DNA from: Limnephilus marmoratus | Lineage: Eukaryota > Arthropoda > Insecta > Trichoptera > Limnephilidae | NCBI GenBank assembly: GCA_917880885.1 | Contig: OU862934.1 | Location: 34,022,734-34,086,733 of the forward strand | Length of the DNA stretch: 64,000 bases | Direction: 5' to 3' | Part shown: positions 21,155-31,335 of the stretch, piece after piece | Layout: every line of letters starts with the position of its first letter | How positions within the stretch are numbered: position 1 is the stretch's first letter | Translations under genes and position numbers: made by a program | Notes under the pieces: generated by a model | Databases searched by the model: none | Told to the model about the DNA's origin: nothing | Seen by the model: only the letters and a program-made list of their open reading frames with translations

Positions 21155-21902
21155 CCCAAAAAAAGACCCCTCGCAATAAAATCTTGGATAACTTCTGATA
21201 TATTAGAAAATATTTTTAAAAAAGATTCACTGTACAGAAGGTGGAAAAATTCTCCTGCAAATAAATTCTTTGAATTAGAATATAAAACTTTCAGAAATAA
21301 GGTTACAAAAGAAATCATTAAATGTAAGTCTACCCTTTTTAACAATAAAATTAAAAATTAATTCAAAGATACAAAAAAAACGTGGGATGAAGTAAATAAA
21401 TTATTAAGACGCAAGTCTAAAAGTAGTTGTGACGAAATAATCTCAAAATATATGTTAAAAACGCATAATGAAGATGTAGCAAATAATTTTGTTGAATATT
21501 TTACGAGCAGTGTTAGCTATGTTTATGATACATATGTGATACATAAATGCGATTATAAAGCATCGACCGTCAGACCGACAGAAGTGCAACATAGTATGTA
21601 CCTACCAAGAGCTACCTGCGAAGAAATCAATATTATTGTTAGCAAACTAAAAAATTCAAAGTCACTAGGGATTGACAACATTCGAATGTTTGACATTAAC
21701 AAATATATTAATATTTTAGGGCCTGTTATAACTCATTTTATCAATATAATATTAGCGCAAGCAGTGATTCCAGATGAACTTAAAAGTAGCATCATTAGAC
21801 CAATTTACAAAGGCGGTAAACATACAGATGTACAAAATTATAGGCCGATTAGCATTTTGCCAGCCCTAGAAAAAATACTTAAAAAATACATTTCACCTAA
21901 AC
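21155..21902 (+). mobile_element. LINE fragment (pre-RT and first RT boxes) inside R2-like copy 4
   Basis: Reads KSWITSDILENIFKKDSLYRRW, then LKNSKSLGIDNIRMFDI, VIPDELKSSIIRPIYKGG and NYRPISILPALEKILKKYI. These are the segments between endonuclease and RT palm of Jockey/CR1-like elements. No tail is seen. The R2-like host lacks about 60 codons across the junction, including the first Cys of its zinc knuckle. The frame breaks once near 21360. Confidence 0.75.
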
Positions 21903-22446
21903 ACAACATGTCCTGCAGAACTGCCATCGCACCCACGGGGGTAGGATTTTAAGGCATAATGCTGAATGTGCCGTCCTTGGAGGTGCATTGAAAGACAAGA
22001 GTTGGAATATACTACAAGAGGCAACCTTCAAACAAAATGCTATCAATTTCAAACCTGATTTAACCGCCTCTAAAGCTGGTAGAACTATTATTCTGGATGC
22101 GCAAGTTGTTTCGGCTTCATTGGGATTAAATCGAGCTTATGATGCCAAGGTTGAGAAATATACGGTGGCGGAGTTAAAACGTCAAGTCGCAGCGAGGCAT
22201 GGCACAACATTTCCAGAACGTGTTGAGGTCTTCGCCGCAACAATCTCTTGGAGAGGTGTATGGTGCGCGAAGAGTGCCAGGGACTTAATAGCCCTTGGCA
22301 ATCCTCGCGGCGCCATGAGGGGTATCACGACGAGAGTGCTCTGGGGTTCCTTTATGAACTTCAGAGCATTTAATCGTGATACCACTCACACACCTCATAA
22401 TCACTCAAGACAAGGTACGAGCCGACGGAGATTAGGAATTGGATGA
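21903..22446 (+). pseudogene. R2-like copy 4, endonuclease domain
   Basis: The end of the zinc knuckle (QNCHRTHGG, broken frame near 21910-21985) is followed by an open frame at 21988-22446. The restriction-like endonuclease shows FKPDLTASKAGRTIILDAQVVS (the PD...D catalytic pattern), then ELKRQVAARHG, ATISWRGVWCAKSA and TTRVLWGSFMNFRAFNRD, ending RRRLGIG. In R2-clade proteins this domain nicks the 28S target to prime reverse transcription. The domain itself looks undamaged from the PD motif on. Confidence 0.8.
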
Positions 22447-22619
22447 AAACGAGCCCCACTCCACCGACTTTTCTTTGCATCTTATTTTTTTTTTTTTTAG
22501 AATTCCCTTTTCGCCTGACGGGAAATAATTAAAATCATTTCTAAATTCAGTTTAATCGTTTTGCAAAATTTATGTTTGGCCATTTAGAATCACTTTTATC
22601 GGGCAGTTTGTATCATTAA
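22447..22619 (+). mobile_element. R2-like copy 4, 3' UTR and 3' junction
   Basis: AAAACGAGCCCCACTCCACC after the stop is shared with copy 8 (48616), and nearly so with copy 6 (35239). The UTR ends near GTATCATTAA, and the flank TAACAGATACTTAGGCTGGG begins at about 22620. The uninterrupted version of this flank is AATAGTAACGGATACTTAGG at 49150-49170. Confidence 0.65.
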
Positions 22620-22998
22620 TAACAGATACTTAGGCTGGGCATTCTCGAACTTTCCAAAGCGCAGGATGTTATATTGTATAGAGTAATGGACACCAAAGAG
22701 TGGATTATCACAACAAATACACAAAGCACATGTTCTTCGCAGCCACTTTTGCAGACAACATCAAGAAAATAAATAAACCACACAACATTTATCGTCCTTT
22801 AGTAGACATTCACGGGAGGGCGGATACCCAGGGTCATCACAATAATGGTTTAGCCTAAAGAAGGAAGGCAGTGGCTTCTGCAGGAACGCCAGCCCCGGCG
22901 CGGATAGGAAGATAAGCAAAGACTGGTTTAACTTTATTAAGAAATTAGATGTTATTTCAAAGCTGATGAAACTAATCAAAATTTAAATAATCAAATTG
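22620..22998 (+). pseudogene. Lipase-like block, middle part
   Basis: Begins GATACTTAGGCTGGGCATTC and matches 49160-49540 closely. It carries TTTGCAGACAACATCAAGAAAATAAA (the FADxIKK motif) and GGTCATCACAATAATGG, in the place where GHS is expected. Reading frames are broken throughout. Confidence 0.6.
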
Positions 22999-22999
22999 T

Positions 23000-23205
23000 G
23001 AATAATGGGAAACCATTTTTTTTTAAATATTTTCTTGATACATAAATATTATCTATTTAGTTTAGTTCTATTGTTGACTTTCTTATATTCCTGTACATCC
23101 CGTGGCAAAACGGACCTATCAAATGCAAACCAATTTGTTTCAGGAACAGGAGTCATGGATGTGGATAGAAGTTTGCTGATAGAAGATGGGCATTATAATC
23201 TCTGA
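23000..23205 (+). pseudogene. Lipase-like leader with signal-peptide-like segment
   Basis: The frame 23005-23205 reads NIFLIHKYYLFSLVLLLTFLYS followed by CTSRGKTDLSNAN. A hydrophobic run of about 15 residues followed by Cys-Thr-Ser fits a secretory signal. The same leader precedes the arrays at 27555 and 50106. It leads directly into the 154-base repeats, so it is probably the first coding part of a secreted lipase-like protein. Confidence 0.5.
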
Positions 23206-23209
23206 TAAA

Positions 23210-23825
23210 TACCCTCCCCGAATCATCACCCGAGCATCCTCTGGATATTCTGGATACAGGGCCGCACCCGAGCGATCAAACCTTGGTGACGTTTGCAGAG
23301 CTGGTTTACAGAGAACCGGAAGCAAATTACGGAACTAGGATATCAATTAGAATCACTGATAAATACCCTCCTCGAAACATCACCAGAGCATCCCCTGGAC
23401 ATTCTGCAAACAGAGCCGCTCCCCAGCGAGCAAACCTAAGTGACCTTTGCAGAGCTGGTTTACAGAGAATCGGACGAGAATTATGGAACTAGGATATCAA
23501 TTAGAATCAATGATAAATACTTTCCTCGAATCCTCAGAGGAGCTTCCCCTAAACATCCTAGATACAGAGCCACACCCGAGCGATCAAACCTTGGTGAAGT
23601 TTGCAGAGAACCGGAAGCAAATTACAGAACTAGGATACAAATTAGAATCGCTGATAAATATTCCCCTCAAATCCTCAGAGGAGCTTCCTCTAAACATCCT
23701 GAACATAGAGCCGCACCCGAGCGATCAAACCTTGGTGAAGTTTGCAGAGCTGGTTTACCGAGAATCGGATGAGAATTATGGAACTAGGATACCAATTATA
23801 ATCACTGATAACTAGTCTACTTGAA
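23210..23825 (+). repeat. Array I of 154-base coding repeats
   Basis: TTTGCAGAGCTGGTTTACAG-type boxes recur with starts at 23291, 23445, 23599 and 23740: two steps of 154 and one of 141 (a 13-base deletion). One frame of each unit encodes ENRKQITELGYQLESLIN, then LLESSEELPLNIL and PHPSDQTLVKF. Since 154 is not a multiple of 3, each unit shifts the frame. The 141-base unit restores it for one step. Confidence 0.8.
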
Positions 23826-23849
23826 TCCTCAGATGAACTTTCACTGCCA

Positions 23850-25514
23850 TTAGCTAACAATATTAGCTGGGACAACGAATACTTCGGTGCAGCATTCACG
23901 CACACCGGTTTGCAGCAAATAGTGGTGGCACACAGAGGAACCAATCTCCTCTAATCTCCTCTGCCCTGGAGTGATATACATCTTACATGAAATCCGCTGT
24001 TACATTTGTAGAATGTATATGGCAAGCTGTACATTCTAATTTCCATAGTATATTAATTAGAATCACAGAGAATCTGACTAGAATATTGTCGGGTAAGCAT
24101 ATCCTGACTTGTGACCGCCGCAAACAATATTAGCTGGATCAATGAGTACTTTGGTGCAGCATTCACGCACACCAGTTTGCAGCAAATAGTGGAGACACAC
24201 CGAGGAACCAATCTTATCTGCCCTGGAGCGGTGAACATCTTACATGAACTTCGCTGTTACTTTTGTGGAGCATATATGGCAAGCTGTGCATTCTAATTTC
24301 CATAGTACATTAATTAAAACCAGAGAATCTGACTGGGATATTGTGGGGTAAGCATATCCTGACTTGTGATCACCGCCAACAATAAATACTAGCTGGTCCA
24401 ACGAATACTTTGGTGCAGCTTTCACGCACACCAGTTTGCAGCAAGTAGTGGTGGCACACCGAGGAACCAATCTCATCTGCCCTGGAGCGGTGTACATCTT
24501 ACATGAACTCTGCTGTTACGTTTGTTGAGCGTATATGGCAAGCCGTAGAGTCTAATTTCCATAGTATATTAATTAGAATCACAGAGAATCTGACTGGGAT
24601 ATTGTCGGATAAGCATATCCTGACTTGTGATCACCGCCAACAATAAATACTAGCTGGTCCAACGAATACTTTGGTGCAGCTTTCACGCACACCAGTTTGC
24701 AGCAAGTAGTGGTGGCACACCGAGGAACCAATCTCATCTGCCCTGGAGCGGTGTACATCTTACATGAACTCTGCTGTTACGTTTGTTGAGCGTATATGGC
24801 AAGCCGTAGAGTCTAATTTCCATAGTATATTAATTAGAATCACAGAGAATCTGACTGGGATATTGTCGGATAAGCATATCCTGACTTGTGATCACCGCCA
24901 ACAATAAATACTAGCTGATCCAACGAATACTTTGGTGCAGCTTTCACGCACACCAGTTTGCAGCAAGTAGTGGTGGCACACCGAGGAACCAATCTCATCT
25001 GCCCTGGAGCGGTGTACATCTTACATGAACTCTGCTGTTACGTTTGTTGAGCGTATATGGCAAGCCGTAGAGTCTAATTTCCATAGTATATTAATTAGAA
25101 TCACAGAGAATCTGACTGGGATATTGTCGGATAAGCATATCCTGACTTGTGATCACCGCCAACAATAAATACTAGCTGGTCCAACGAATACTTTGGTGCA
25201 GCTTTCACGCACACCAGTTTGCAGCAAGTAGTGGTGGCACACCGAGGAACCAATCTCATCTGCCCTGGAGCGGTGTACATCTTACATGAACTCTGCTGTT
25301 ACGTTTGTTGAGCGTATATGGCAAGCCGTAGAGTCTAATTTCCATAGTATATTAATTAGAATCACAGAGAATCTGACTGGGATATTGTCGGATAAGCATA
25401 TCCTGACTTGTGATCACCGCCAACAATAAATACTAGCTGGTCCAACGAATACTTTGGTGCAGCTTTCACGCACACCGGTTTGCAGCAAGTAGTGGTGGCT
25501 CATCGAGGAACAAA
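23850..25514 (+). repeat. Array I of 261-base AHRGT-coding units
   Basis: Seven units, each with ACGAATACTT-GGTGCAGC, TTTGCAGCAA and CACACCGAGGAACCAATCTC boxes. The last five start (TACTTTGG) at 24406, 24667, 24928, 25189 and 25450, exactly 261 apart and almost identical; the first two, near 23878 and 24148, are more diverged. A unit encodes NEYFGAAFTHTSLQQVVVAHRGTN and, after a shift of frame, MNSAVTFVERIWQAVESNF, the AHRGT and TFADKIKKAI segments of the lipase-like family. Every unit has stops, so it is an amplified exon-sized piece and not a gene. Confidence 0.9.
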
Positions 25515-25728
25515 TCAGTTCAGTTAAGTTTCCGCCTTTGCGCCGAGACTACGCATAAATTTAGCTCCGGTTTTTTTAATTTTTAAAAATAGTTCGAGTT
25601 AAGTTTTGTGCATTTTTTTCCTACACTCCGGTGTAGTTTCACAAGGGATACACGCCTCTTGTGTTTTTTTTTGAAATTTTGTGTTTTTAATACTTTGTGT
25701 TTTTAATAGTTGTGTCAAAAAGTTGAGC
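25515..25728. mobile_element. Unidentified insertion in the last AHRGT unit
   Basis: Starts CAGTTCAGTTAAGTTTCCGCC and ends GTGTCAAAAAGTTGAG, between GAGGAACAAATC and CAATATGGCAAG of the lipase-like unit. Compared with the intact unit at 44515-44585, about 60 bases of the host are missing. A TCAGT start and T-rich body suggest the 5' leader of a retroelement, but nothing codes. Confidence 0.4.
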
Positions 25729-25804
25729 AATATGGCAAGCGGTATATTCAGCCAATAATGGACACGCTCGCGAACTAACACCACTCCCTGGGGTATGGCT
25801 TGCT

Positions 25805-26130
25805 CAGAAGCAGTTTAAGAAAAACAGAATGCAACTTTAATTAATAACGATAGTGCGCCTACCTAGGCAGTGCTCTCACACTCTCGGGCCAGTGTACTCC
25901 CTGGAGGGTGGGTTCACTTATAAATATCCAGAGTTTCATGAGAAACACTCAGATTAATCACGGAGGACGAGGGAATGGAGTCAGATTTAGGAGCGGTGTC
26001 GGGTAGGCTCAGTAAATGAAGCCTCCGATACGAGCGTCTGCAAACACGCTGTTAGAATTAGGACCTGAAGTCCGGCAGGTACCGTGGTGCAGCGACGTAG
26101 AAGCATTAAATTGCGCACCCTATTATAATT
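25805..26130. repeat. Duplicated non-coding block H, copy 1
   Basis: Matches 47345-47610: GAAGCAGTTTAA-AAAACAGAATGC, CGGGC-AGTGTACTC, GTTTCATGAGAAACACTC, TCCGGCAGGTACCGTGGTGC and GTAGAAGCATTAAAT. In the second copy it leads straight into an R2-like fragment; here it leads into a P-loop exon. No coding content is visible. Confidence 0.7.
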
Positions 26131-26156
26131 TCATTTCATTAAATTTTTTTTGGCAG

Positions 26157-26294
26157 ATTAATAAAATCGTGCACGAGTAGAATGTTTATTAACATAAAAG
26201 GTGAGCCAGGAATGGGAAAAACAACTTCCCTAACAATATTGTCAAGTATAATCACAAAGGATTCAAAACACCAAGAATTATCAGAAAACTGGAG
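26157..26294 (+). pseudogene. Isolated P-loop NTPase (NACHT-like) exon
   Basis: A 138-base stretch preceded by a polypyrimidine tract and CAG (26154-26156) and followed by GTAAAG. It is open in one frame and includes FINIKGEPGMGKTTSLTILS, a Walker A motif (GxPGMGKTT) of the NACHT/STAND kind. The rest of the protein (Walker B, sensor, repeats) is not in the window. The donor side, ACTGGAGGTAAAG, is shared with 14635-14648, where no P-loop exists, so the 3' edge belongs to a repeat and the splice donor may be a coincidence. It is probably a captured or stranded exon of an innate-immunity-type NTPase gene. Confidence 0.5.
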
Positions 26295-26401
26295 GTAAAG
26301 AAAACAGGAGGGGCTTAAATTGCAGTGTCTCCTACTATTAATCCTTGAAATGACTCGACTGCGACATCGGCACACATTTAAATAAAGCACCGGCTACAAT
26401 A
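26295..26401 (+). mobile_element. R2-like 5' leader fragment
   Basis: TTAAATTGCAGTGTCTCCTAC, GACTCGACTGCGACATCGGC and AAAGCACCGGCTACAATAA match 14655-14755. It ends where the duplicated endonuclease-like frame begins. Confidence 0.6.
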
Positions 26402-26713
26402 ATGTGCCACCTCTTACCCCACTTCCCTAAGGCAGAGTTTGTGGTCCTGGGGGACTGGGGGGATTTGGCGGCCCACCAAGGTTATAAGAGTTCGATTCTC
26501 TTGGCAGTAGTGAATAAAGCTCTCGACGGGGAGGACGGCCAGGATTTACTGAATGGTTCTGAGCGATCTTTCCGCCTAATGAACGGAGGTCCTATAATCT
26601 CAAATGACCTCCCAGGTAAGTATGGTCCTGTATATTTTCTGACTATACAGAGTATGAATAAACAGTATATGTACATTTTTACGCAACATCGCGTTCATTG
26701 GTCAAATCTCTGA
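26402..26713 (+). pseudogene. Second copy of the endonuclease-like conserved frame
   Basis: Reads LLPHFPKAEFVVLGDWGDLA, YKSSILLAVVNKALDGEDGQ, LLNGSERSFRLMNGG and IISNDLPGKYGPVYFLTIQS. It is highly similar to 16950-17195 with one extra codon in GDW(G)D. It stays open for 103 codons, while most neighbours are broken. Function unknown. Confidence 0.4.
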
Positions 26714-26935
26714 GGGCATCCCCGCAGCAGACTAATATGAACTTCATAACATTCTGTGGTGATCAGAACACTCGCACCCCTAGATGGAGATAGCCGGAGG
26801 AGGTTGCTTTTATAAATTAAATTAAATTACCGCCCGGGGGAGAAAGTAAAATCGTTTCAAAATGACGTTTAATCATTTGGAAAAATTCTGCCTGAATCAC
26901 TTGCATCGTATACGGGTAGAATGTATAAGTAGAAT
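26710..26935 (+). mobile_element. R2-like shards, second copy
   Basis: TCTGAGGGCATCCCCGCAGC and, from 26820, CCGCCCGGGGGAGAAAGTAAA and TTTAATCATTTGGAAAAATT repeat the arrangement at 17240-17690. Confidence 0.55.
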
Positions 26936-27139
26936 AGAAATGATCCATTCATTCATCGAACCTACACTGAGTAAAGTTAAGATTTTGACTATGACAAAGT
27001 CAGTCAATCTCCAAATTGCTCTGCAATAATGTTCCTCTAAATTTTAAAAAATACCTTAAAACTATATAAAAATAGTTGTAATACGTACACGAAAGTCGGT
27101 TCTCCGGCACCCACCGTTATCCGGGTGAGAAACCACAAC

Positions 27140-27545
27140 TCTAATAGACATCATTACTTCTTCAAACTTTGCAAACAAACGTCTGCAATATATAATATAA
27201 GTTGAAGCACTGATTGTAGTAAAGTCCTATTTTGACTAAACACTTTTGTCCAACTGTCCATGTTGCAGATTCCGTCACCAGTATCTCCATAACACTAAAT
27301 CTCTCTGTTCCCAACATGCAGGCGGACAGGGACTTGATATACAGTTCGCCCAACCGGCAGGAAACCTTCAAATCTTTCCATACCATTGAAGATAACACAG
27401 GTAAAACGGTGTTGGAACCATTTCCTGGTGAGAAAGTGTTGTCTGAGTGTATGCACATGGCATCTGGATCTGCCTGAATAATAGTAACGGATACTTAGGC
27501 TGTGCATTCTGGAATCTTTCAAAGCGCAGAATGTTATAGTGTATA
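27140..27545 (+). pseudogene. Lipase-like 5' part with intact first codons
   Basis: The frame 27232-27477 includes NMQADRDLIYSSPNRQETFK, then SFHTIEDNTGKTVLEPFP and EKVLSEC, matching the first part of the lipase-like copies at 9400 and 10270 (YSSPN, EPYPDEKVLAVL). It stops at TGA near 27475, where the usual LDLPE/YSK part should start. A companion lies at 48980-49150. Confidence 0.5.
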
Positions 27546-28075
27546 AAGTAATTGGGAAACCATGTTTTTTAAATATTTTCTTGATACATAAATATTATCT
27601 ATTTAGTTTAGTTCTATTGTTGACTTTCTTATATTCCTGTACATCCCGTGGCAAAACGGACCTATCAAATGCAAACACTTTGTTTCAGGAACAGGAGTCA
27701 TGGATGTGGATAGAAGTTTGCTGATAGAAGATGGGCATTATAATCTCTGATAAATACCCTCCTCAATCATCACCCGCGCATCCCCTGGATATTCTGGATA
27801 CAGAGCCGCACCCGAGCGATCAAACCTTGGTGAAGTTTGCAGAGCTGGTTTACAGAGAACCGGAAGCAAATTACAGAACTAGGATACCAATTAGAATCAC
27901 TGATAAATATTCTCCTCGAATCCTCAGACGAGCTTCCTCTAAACATCCTTACTACAGGGCCGCACCCGAGCGATCAAACCTTGGTGATGTTTGCAGAGCT
28001 GGTTTACAGAGAACCGGAAGCAAATTACAGAACTAGGATACCAATTAGAATATTATACCGGCCAACTTCAGCTGT
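27546..28075 (+). repeat. Array II: leader plus 154-base repeats
   Basis: The signal-like leader (LVLLLTFLYSCTSRGKTDLS) at 27555-27690 is followed by about two and a half units of the 154-base repeat (27760-28050). It ends at CAATTAGAATATTATACCGG, where non-repeat DNA starts. No AHRGT unit follows this array. Confidence 0.7.
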
Positions 28076-28129
28076 TGTTGTGCCCAGTTTAAATGTCTGA
28101 AATCAAACTCAAATTTACTACCTACCTAC

Positions 28130-28718
28130 CGAAATCAACTCTAATTTACTACCTACGAAATATAAAGACTGCCCTAAACAAACAATTCCTGTGCAGTATA
28201 GACCTGAAGAGTTTTTACTATAACTCACGGGAAATATTCTTGTTGATCTTTCAAAATTATCGCATTATTTAGCCATACTTCCATACTTCTAGGCAATCAA
28301 ACGCAGAAACTTCATCAGAACCCTGAACTGAACACTCGGAAATTAAATAAACGGTATGCAATAAGCATAGAAAAACATTGAAACTATAAACCAATACCAT
28401 TGAATTTATGGTCTATTCATGTCTGGAGCAATCGCCCTAGTGAATCTAGCGATGGACATTCTATTGTGGAACATTTTGATAATCGAAAACGAAGCGACTG
28501 ACGGCGACAAAACTCCAAAATCATGAATAGTGACTGTGATGCCACAACAAGTCACTCTTATTACAAGCTGATTTCTGCACACGGCGCTACCCGAATTTTG
28601 CTGAACTGTTGGGACTCTTATGCGGTATTCACATTAAAAAAAGAAAATATATAATATATTCATAATTTTTAAAAGAAATTTGATATCTTTTTGATCAGTG
28701 ATCAAGTTAGGAAAAGTT
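28130..28718. repeat. Duplicated non-coding block J, copy 1
   Basis: Matches 38430-39201: GCCCTAAACAAACAATT, CTGTGCAGTATAGACCT, ATAACTCACGGGAAATATTC, CTTCCATACTTCTAGGC and ACAACAAGTCACTCTTATTAC. Copy 2 has extra bases near 38485-38650 and 39080-39140. No coding content. Confidence 0.8.
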
Positions 28719-28803
28719 GAGCTTACTTAGGGCACACAGACACGCCCACAACATACTTCTATAGTTTAGCAGTCTTGAGAGATAATACCCAACCGTATGA
28801 TTA
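28719..28803. repeat. Segment inverted relative to its second copy
   Basis: About 85 bases here (GCTTACTTAGGGCACACAGA to AACCGTATGATTA) are the reverse complement of 39202-39288, although the sequence to the left (GTTAGGAAAAGTT) is the same in both copies. Confidence 0.75.
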
Positions 28804-29535
28804 AGCCAATGTCATTCTGATCGTGAATAAGTAAACACTGTTGTGGAATTCCTCTTTCCGAACATATGCGCATCTTCCTTCGCATTCTCATGGGTGGACT
28901 GGCGTTGTGGTTTTAAAGAAAGGCAATTTGTTAAAACGCATCCAAGCAGATATGGGACTTCTATCAATAGATCAGTGATTCCAGACGCTCCTGTGACTAG
29001 TATTGAGTACCTCATACAAGATCCACTACAAATATCCCATACAAAAAGTCCCGCCACCCCTCAAAATGTACTCATATTTGTACCAACTCTTGTGTAGGTA
29101 CCTAACTAACATGGTGAATTTCGTCGATCATATTCTAAGACTATTCTTAATCTTTGGATGCTCTTCCTCTTTGTAAAGCTATCTGATCACTGTATTTTTT
29201 AATTTTTGTTTCTTGTATTTTTTATCTGTCTAAATTTCATTTTTATTTTCTTTCTCTTGTTCAAAATTATTTCTTATAAATATATTTATGTAAAGTCCTC
29301 TGGGCCTAAAAGCTAAATAACTAAGTAAATCTATAAATCTATGTTCTTATATGATTATTATGTAAATAAAAATGAGTCGCCGAAATGTATGTACGTGCAT
29401 TCCGAACGACTGCATTAAATTGGATAATTATTTTTTTTGGGTTCGTTATCTTCAGGACAAGGTTTGTATAAAAGAAACGGTGAGCTCTGGCTTAATGAAA
29501 TTTGTATAAGAAAAGTGCAATGGGTGGCACGCGAG
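28804..29535. other. No gene assigned; LINE-like tail near 29300
   Basis: An 84-codon frame at 28843-29097 has no recognised domain. The region 29150-29330 is T-rich and ends GGGCCTAAAAGCTAAATAAC, like a LINE 3' end, but without a clear host duplication. Confidence 0.35.
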
Positions 29536-29559
29536 CTGTTTGAAAACTGAATATACCGG

Positions 29560-29745
29560 GACTGAATGTATGAATGCGGGAGGGGGGAGGGGAACTCGAG
29601 AGGGGGGGTTCACGGGGCGGCGGAAGCGGGAGAGGGGAGTGGGGAGAGGGAAGGCGGAGTGGGAACGCGCGAGAGGAAGGGGATGCGAGAGAGGAAGGGA
29701 AGACGGAAGGGGAACGGAACAAATGGATAGGAAATGCAGGGAGAA
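29560..29745. repeat. Purine-rich GGGAGAGG low-complexity tract
   Basis: About 185 bases, nearly all G and A on the plus strand (GGGGGAGGGGAAC, GAGAGGGGAGTGGGGAGAGG). Open frames on both strands here are caused by composition. Confidence 0.8.
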
Positions 29746-30205
29746 ACAATTTATTTATTAAGTGGCATAACAACGCATGCCGGGAACCCGCTAGTAAATT
29801 ATAAGTGATTACCAGCAAGCGCGTCCAGAAATCTGTGTTACAAATAAAAAGGCAAAACAGTTTTCTTTTTGGTTAGCCTGTTGTCTGGAAAAGATGGTGT
29901 TTGCAATCAAAACAAAACAGGTAATCATGCACTATTTTAAGCATACAAAGAAAGCTTTCCGCTGCTAATATTACAAAATGAAATAATTCCATAATTCAGA
30001 TCAGTTGATTCTTTAGAACCCAATGAAATGGTCTTTTTCGTAAAGTGAAGGCTCTCTTTTCGCCCACAGAGTTCGCAGTGACTCTCCCAAAATTTTGTGG
30101 AGATTCAAAAGCGGGGAAAAACTCACCTAGCCTAATTGTCAATCTATATATGTATATAAAAATCAAAATATGTTTGTTTCTGGGTTTGTGTATACATATA
30201 TATGC
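29746..30205. other. No gene seen
   Basis: AT-rich spacer with a short TATA-rich stretch near 30150-30205 before array III. Confidence 0.45.
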
Positions 30206-30860
30206 TATTCATTGCTATACTCTGATAAGTACCCTCCTTGAATCATCACCCGAGCATCCCCTGGACATTCTGCATACAGAGCCACACCCTAGCGAACAAA
30301 CCTTTGTGACCTTTGCAGAGCTGGTTTACAGAGAATCGGACAAGAATTATGGAACTAGGATATCAATTATTAGAATCAATGATAAATAGTCTCCTTGAAT
30401 CCTCAGAGGAGCTTCCCCTAAACATCCTGGATACAGAGCCACACCCTAGCGAGCAAACCTTACTGACCTTTGCAGAGCTGGCTCGAGCGATCAAACTTGC
30501 AGAGCTGGTTTACAGAGAATCGGACGAGAATTATGGAACTAGGATATCAATTAGAATCAATGATAAATATTCTCCTCGAATCCTCAGAGGAGCTTCTCCT
30601 AAACATCCTGACTACAGAGCCGCACCTGAGCGATCAAACCTTGGTGAAGTTTGCAGAGCTGGTTTACAGAGAACCGGAAGCAAATTACAGAACTAGGATA
30701 TCAATTAGAATCCATGATAAATTTTCTCCTCGAATCCTCAGAGGAGCTTCCCATTGAACATAATGAATACAGAGCCACACCCGAGCGTTCAAACCTTTGT
30801 GAAGTTTGCAGAGCTGGTTTACAAAGAACCGGAAGCAAATTACGGAACTAGGTATATTTA
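30206..30860 (+). repeat. Array III of 154-base coding repeats
   Basis: About four units, with a duplicated AGAGCTGG(C/T) box near 30474-30510. Units carry SWFTENR(K/T)(Q/R)I, GYQLESMIN, LLESSEELPLNIL and EPHPSEQT. One inner unit has CATAATGAATAC in place of CATCCTGGATAC, as in array IV. It ends by fusion to R2-like copy 5. Confidence 0.75.
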
Positions 30861-31335
30861 AGGTACATATAAATACCCTGCCAACCCGCGTAAGACCTTC
30901 AAGGGGAAGACGACCCCAAATGAGAGGAGGTCCAGGGGCCAATAATTGTACTCCAGGAATGGGCTGCCGGGCCGGTTGTTTTAATACAACTGAAACGGCG
31001 GCTCATGTCCTGCAGAACTGCCCCCGCACCCACGGGGGAAGGATTTTGAGGCATAATGCCATATGTGCGGTCCTTGGTGGCGCACTCCGAGACAAGGGAT
31101 GGAGCGTGATTCGCGAGGAGAGATTCAAGGGAGGCAATATAAATTTACAACCGGACATCGCGGCCTCTAAAGCAGGCAAAGTTATAATAGTAGATGCCCA
31201 AGTCGTATCCGCCTCTCTGGGTCTAAATCAGGCGAACGAAAACAAGATTAAAAAGTATTCTGGAGTTGATTTGAAGAGACAAGTCGCGGCGAGAAACGGC
31301 GCCACGAGCTCAGACAAAATTTCATGGAGAGGAGT
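30861..31335 (+). pseudogene. R2-like copy 5, zinc knuckle and endonuclease
   Basis: Open from 30806 through the junction: VHINTLPTRVRPSRGRR, GCRAGCFNTTETAAHVLQNC (the CCHC knuckle of R2-clade proteins), PRTHGGRILRHNAIC, LQPDIAASKAGKVIIVDAQV (PD...D of the restriction-like endonuclease), VDLKRQVAARNG and ISWRGV. It then passes in frame into lipase-like sequence (RIPIRITDKYS). The 202-codon frame is a chimera of three sources. The knuckle and the catalytic PD...D are intact. Confidence 0.8.

Noticed and set aside
23850..25514. CRISPR array
   Set aside because: Units are 261 bases and near-identical throughout, with no short repeat/unique spacer pattern, in eukaryotic DNA with lipase-like coding content.
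29492..29818. Open frames on both strands in the GGGAGAGG tract
   Set aside because: Low-complexity purine tract; openness is due to composition.
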